DNA of 64,000 bases from Saccharibacillus qingshengii. Its GTDB lineage: Bacteria; Bacillota; Bacilli; Paenibacillales; Paenibacillaceae. The position numbers and the translations under genes were made by a program. The notes under the pieces were generated by a model. The model had not been told where the DNA came from and did no database searches. It saw nothing but the letters and a program-made list of their open reading frames with translations. The stretch lies in NCBI RefSeq assembly GCF_013185195.1, contig NZ_JAAZWC010000010.1:62001-126000 (forward strand). Direction: 5' to 3'. Shown piece by piece: positions 61,451 to 64,000 of the stretch. How positions within the stretch are numbered: the first letter of the stretch is position 1; every line of letters starts with the position of its first letter.

Positions 61451-63031
61451 ATGAAAAAAACCAAACAAAACGCGGCGATGCTGCTCCTGCTCGCTTTGTC
61501 GATCCTGCTGGTTCTGGCCGGCTGCGCAAACGCGCAGACCAACCGGGCCGCCGGCAGCGAAACGGACAGCGCCGCGCCAACCGCAGCGGTCGACAACAAA
61601 CCGGCAGCGGCAAAGTCCGATCAGACCGAAGCGACTTCCGGCGCATCGGAAGCGGTCGGGTACACGCCGCTCGACCAGTTGAAGACAAGCTACGACCTTG
61701 TGATTATCGGCGGCGGCGGCGCGGGTATGACAGCGGCGCTCGAAGCCAAAGCGGCCGGCATGAACCCCGTCATTTTCGAAAAGATGGAAAAACCGGGCGG
61801 CAATACGCTCAAATCTTCTTCGGGCATGAATGCTTCGGAAACCAAATTCCAGAAAGAGCAGGGAATTGCGGACACCAATAAGCTGTTCTTCGAAGAAACG
61901 CTGAAAGGCGGACACGATACGAACGACCAAGAAATGCTGCACTACTTTGTCGACCATTCGGCGGATGCCATCGATTGGCTCGATTCGCAGGGAATTACGC
62001 TCGACAATCTTACGATCACCGGCGGCATGAAAGAAAAACGCACGCACCGTCCGACAGACGGTTCCGCGGTCGGCCAATACCTGGTCAGCGGATTGGTCGC
62101 CGACGTCCAGGAGCAGGGCATTCAGCTGTTTGTGCAGGCCCACGTAAAAGAAATCACCCAAAAAGACGGACAAGCAAACGGGGTTAAAGTCGTTTTTGAA
62201 GACGGCGAAGAAAAGACGATTGCTGCGGGTGCGGTCATCGTCGCTACCGGCGGTTTCGGCGCCAATCAGGAACTGATCAAGCAGTACAGACCGGACCTCG
62301 AAGGTTATGTGACCACCAACCAGCCGGGCAGCACGGGCGACGGCATCGTGATGGCGGAAGCGCTTGGCGGTACGACGGTCGATATGGATCAAATCCAGGT
62401 CCACCCCACCGTCAATCAGGAACATTCGTATCTGATCGGCGAAGCGGTCCGCGGCGAAGGCGCTATCCTGGTCGACAAGGGCGCTCTGCGTTTCGTGAAC
62501 GAAATGGATACCCGCGACCATGTCACGGCGGCAATCACCAAGCTCGATAACCGCGAAGCCTATTTGATCTTCGAATCCGGCGTCAAATCGCGCGCCAAAG
62601 CGATCGAGCAGTACGAGAAAATGGGTCTTGTGCAAAGCGGCGAAACCATCGAAGCGCTGGCGGCGGAGACCGGACTTCCGGCGGAAGCTCTGCAGTCGAC
62701 GCTCGAAACCTGGAACAACTCGATCACGGCCAAACAGGACAAAGCATTCGGCCGGACGACCGGGATGGATCACGATCTGTCCGGCGCCCCTTATTATGCG
62801 GTCAAGATCGGCCCCGGTATCCACTATACAATGGGCGGCATCCGGATCAATACGAATACCGAAGTATTGAACAAAGCCGGCGAAGCGATTCCGGGCTTGT
62901 ATGCGGCAGGCGAAGTGACCGGCGGCCTGCACGGACAGAACCGGATCGGCGGCAACTCGGTTGCCGAGATCGTAATCTTCGGCCGCGAAGCCGGCGTCAA
63001 AGCGGCGGAGTTCGTGAAGAATCTCAAATAG
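61451..63031 (+). CDS. Lipoprotein flavin-dependent fumarate/urocanate-type reductase
   Basis: 526 residues from ATG 61451 (AGGGGG at 9 nt; the longer frame to 61379 would precede the transcription start). Signal peptide with lipobox LVLAGC. After a 50-residue linker comes the flavocytochrome c / fumarate reductase FAD domain: VIIGGGGAGMTAALEA, then NTLKSSSGMNAS, VIVATGGFGANQEL, GDGIVMAEALGG, VNEMDTRDHV, GGIRINTNTEV and GGLHGQNRIGGNSVAE. It lacks cytochrome and FMN-binding domains, so its electron donor must be another protein. Surface-anchored anaerobic reduction of an enoate such as fumarate is likely, fitting the Fnr-type promoter. Confidence 0.9.
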   Translation: MKKTKQNAAMLLLLALSILLVLAGCANAQTNRAAGSETDSAAPTAAVDNKPAAAKSDQTEATSGASEAVGYTPLDQLKTSYDLVIIGGGGAGMTAALEAKAAGMNPVIFEKMEKPGGNTLKSSSGMNASETKFQKEQGIADTNKLFFEETLKGGHDTNDQEMLHYFVDHSADAIDWLDSQGITLDNLTITGGMKEKRTHRPTDGSAVGQYLVSGLVADVQEQGIQLFVQAHVKEITQKDGQANGVKVVFEDGEEKTIAAGAVIVATGGFGANQELIKQYRPDLEGYVTTNQPGSTGDGIVMAEALGGTTVDMDQIQVHPTVNQEHSYLIGEAVRGEGAILVDKGALRFVNEMDTRDHVTAAITKLDNREAYLIFESGVKSRAKAIEQYEKMGLVQSGETIEALAAETGLPAEALQSTLETWNNSITAKQDKAFGRTTGMDHDLSGAPYYAVKIGPGIHYTMGGIRINTNTEVLNKAGEAIPGLYAAGEVTGGLHGQNRIGGNSVAEIVIFGREAGVKAAEFVKNLK

Positions 63032-63084
63032 CTCCGGCAGCTGTCTTCCGCGGACAGAGCCGCAGCGAACGATAAGCAGCACCC

Positions 63085-63123
63085 AAACCGGGGCCCTTCC
63101 ACAGCGGAGGGCCCCGGTTTTTG
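63085..63123 (+). terminator. Terminator of flavin reductase gene
   Basis: AAACCGGGGCCC/GGGCCCCGGTTTTT hairpin. The rest of the 313-nt gap holds TTGACC (63231-63236), 17 nt and GAAAAT, a possible promoter for the next gene. Confidence 0.88.
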
Positions 63124-63344
63124 TCTGTTTTCGGCCGAGGTATCCCGCGGGATGCCGCAGACCTTTTTCCGCGCTGGGCGGCTTTATTTTCCTCCTTTTT
63201 TTCCGCTTCCGTTTTTTTCTCGGCTTCCTCTTGACCTGACCCCTTTTAACTGCGAAAATGAACCGCCGACCCTTATACCTGTCGCATTTCCGGCCTATAT
63301 GCCGATAACTAAGAATAGCCTCATTATGGTAAGGAGAACCGCCT

Positions 63345-64000
63345 ATGAATGCACTCAAAATCGCCGGCCTGCTGCTGATTCTGCTGACTGCCGGCTGCGG
63401 CCGGATCGCTTCGCCGGGCGATCTGCTGCATGCGCCCAACCTCGCGGGAGAAGAGCAGTCGCTGTATCGTGCCGTGCAGCCTTTCCTTCCGGCGGGCTAC
63501 CAACTGACGACCCCCGGCCAGTCCGATCAGGGCAGCGCTATCCGCCTTGCCGATCTGGACGGCGACGGAGCCAAGGAACTGATCGTTTCCTACAAAAAGC
63601 CCGATACCGACTATGAAGTCAATATTCTCATTCTCTGCCAACAAGACGGAGCCTGGAAAAAAGCCGACCTGATTACCGGAAGCGGCATCAATCTCGATTA
63701 CCTGGCGATCAAGCCTCTGCTAAACGAGTCCTCCGCGCAGCTGCTGCTGGGCTACGACGGAGGCGGAACCGGGCTGCCGAAGGAATTGTACGTCTATTCG
63801 TTCTCCGGCCTGAAGAGTGAAGCGATTCTGCACCGATCCTACGACCAGATTGCGGCCGGCGATCTGATCGGAAACGGCTTGAGTCAGATTGCCCTCGTCC
63901 CTCCCGCCGAGAATGTCGAAAATGCCCGTTCCCGAATTGAAATTCTGGGTGAAAAAGACGGGCAGCTGGTCGAAATCGCGGAACGCCGGACGGAAGGCGC
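63345..64000 (+). CDS. Lipoprotein with FG-GAP/VCBS-like repeats, C-terminus beyond window
   Basis: ATG 63345 after AAGGAG; about 218 residues are visible and the frame is open to the edge. Signal peptide with lipobox LTAGC (Cys 17). The segment IRLADLDGDGAKELIVSY is the calcium-binding-like D-x-D-x-D repeat of FG-GAP/VCBS propellers, and AAGDLIGNGLSQIALV is a second, weaker copy. Extracytoplasmic. The full domain set cannot be seen. Confidence 0.8.
   Translation, partial: MNALKIAGLLLILLTAGCGRIASPGDLLHAPNLAGEEQSLYRAVQPFLPAGYQLTTPGQSDQGSAIRLADLDGDGAKELIVSYKKPDTDYEVNILILCQQDGAWKKADLITGSGINLDYLAIKPLLNESSAQLLLGYDGGGTGLPKELYVYSFSGLKSEAILHRSYDQIAAGDLIGNGLSQIALVPPAENVENARSRIEILGEKDGQLVEIAERRTEG

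Noticed and set aside
61340-63439. 699-residue open frame on the minus strand
   Set aside because: Antisense shadow of the flavin reductase gene caused by high G+C codon use; no plausible start or domain.

Overview
The window looks like chromosome of a spore-forming, Gram-positive bacterium of the Paenibacillaceae (Paenibacillus or Saccharibacillus type). Grounds: G+C in the mid-fifties, strong AGGAGG-type ribosome binding sites, frequent GTG and TTG starts, a Spo0E-like protein, a c-di-AMP riboswitch on an NlpC/P60 hydrolase, sigma-B-like promoters, GH5 and GH4 glycosidases, and an SLH-domain remnant. This assignment is inference from gene content, not a database match. No tRNA, rRNA, CRISPR array, intact insertion sequence or phage was seen.

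Layout. 1-3266: a large secreted MSCRAMM-like adhesin, cut by the window edge. 3455-7653: a translationally overlapped block of rRNA pseudouridine synthase, VWA protein, PP2C phosphatase and protein kinase (TerY-P/YegLKI-type triad). 7.8-10.1 kb: Nfu-N protein, CYTH protein, Spo0E-like protein, c-di-AMP riboswitch with NlpC/P60 hydrolase. 10.2-12.5 kb: a probable 6S RNA followed by three decayed genes (ABC transporter, Nudix, P-loop kinase), one of them ended by a structured repeat. 12.7-20.5 kb: chemoreceptor, two paralogous secreted GH5 endoglucanases on either side of an M29 aminopeptidase, three more copies of the structured repeat, and a DoxX protein. 20.6-23.3 kb: an MFS exporter operon with two DUF2087 proteins and a conspicuous operator. 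23.4-39.5 kb: mostly housekeeping and accessory single genes (deacetylase, LysE exporter, serine hydrolase, YgjP peptidase, YtxH, MetAP, TetM-like GTPase, DJ-1, alpha-galactosidase with AraC regulator, acetyltransferase).

39.6-47.7 kb is the most unusual region: a ten-gene minus-strand cluster with two Ycf46-like AAA+ ATPases, a helix-hairpin-helix membrane protein, a radical SAM protein, a DUF1257-like and a DUF2997 protein, a small membrane protein, an uncharacterised helical protein, a glycine-zipper protein and a miniature DnaJ-type zinc-finger protein. Two of its products end in the same GRxIDF tail. It looks like one multi-component machine of unknown function. Next come a lipoprotein, a membrane protein and an XRE regulator divergent from a 511-residue protein of unknown family.

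51-64 kb: lipoproteins, a divergent general-stress pair (YdaD-like dehydrogenase and YdaG-like flavin-binding protein) sharing a bidirectional sigma-B-like promoter, a GAF-GGDEF-EAL protein, class I aldolase, DUF4003, a membrane glycosyltransferase, DUF2262, and a lipoprotein flavin reductase whose promoter carries a Crp/Fnr-type site centred at about -41.5. Many genes are monocistronic with strong hairpin terminators. The multi-gene units are the kinase triad, the MFS operon, the cupin/TetM-like pair and the AAA+ cluster.
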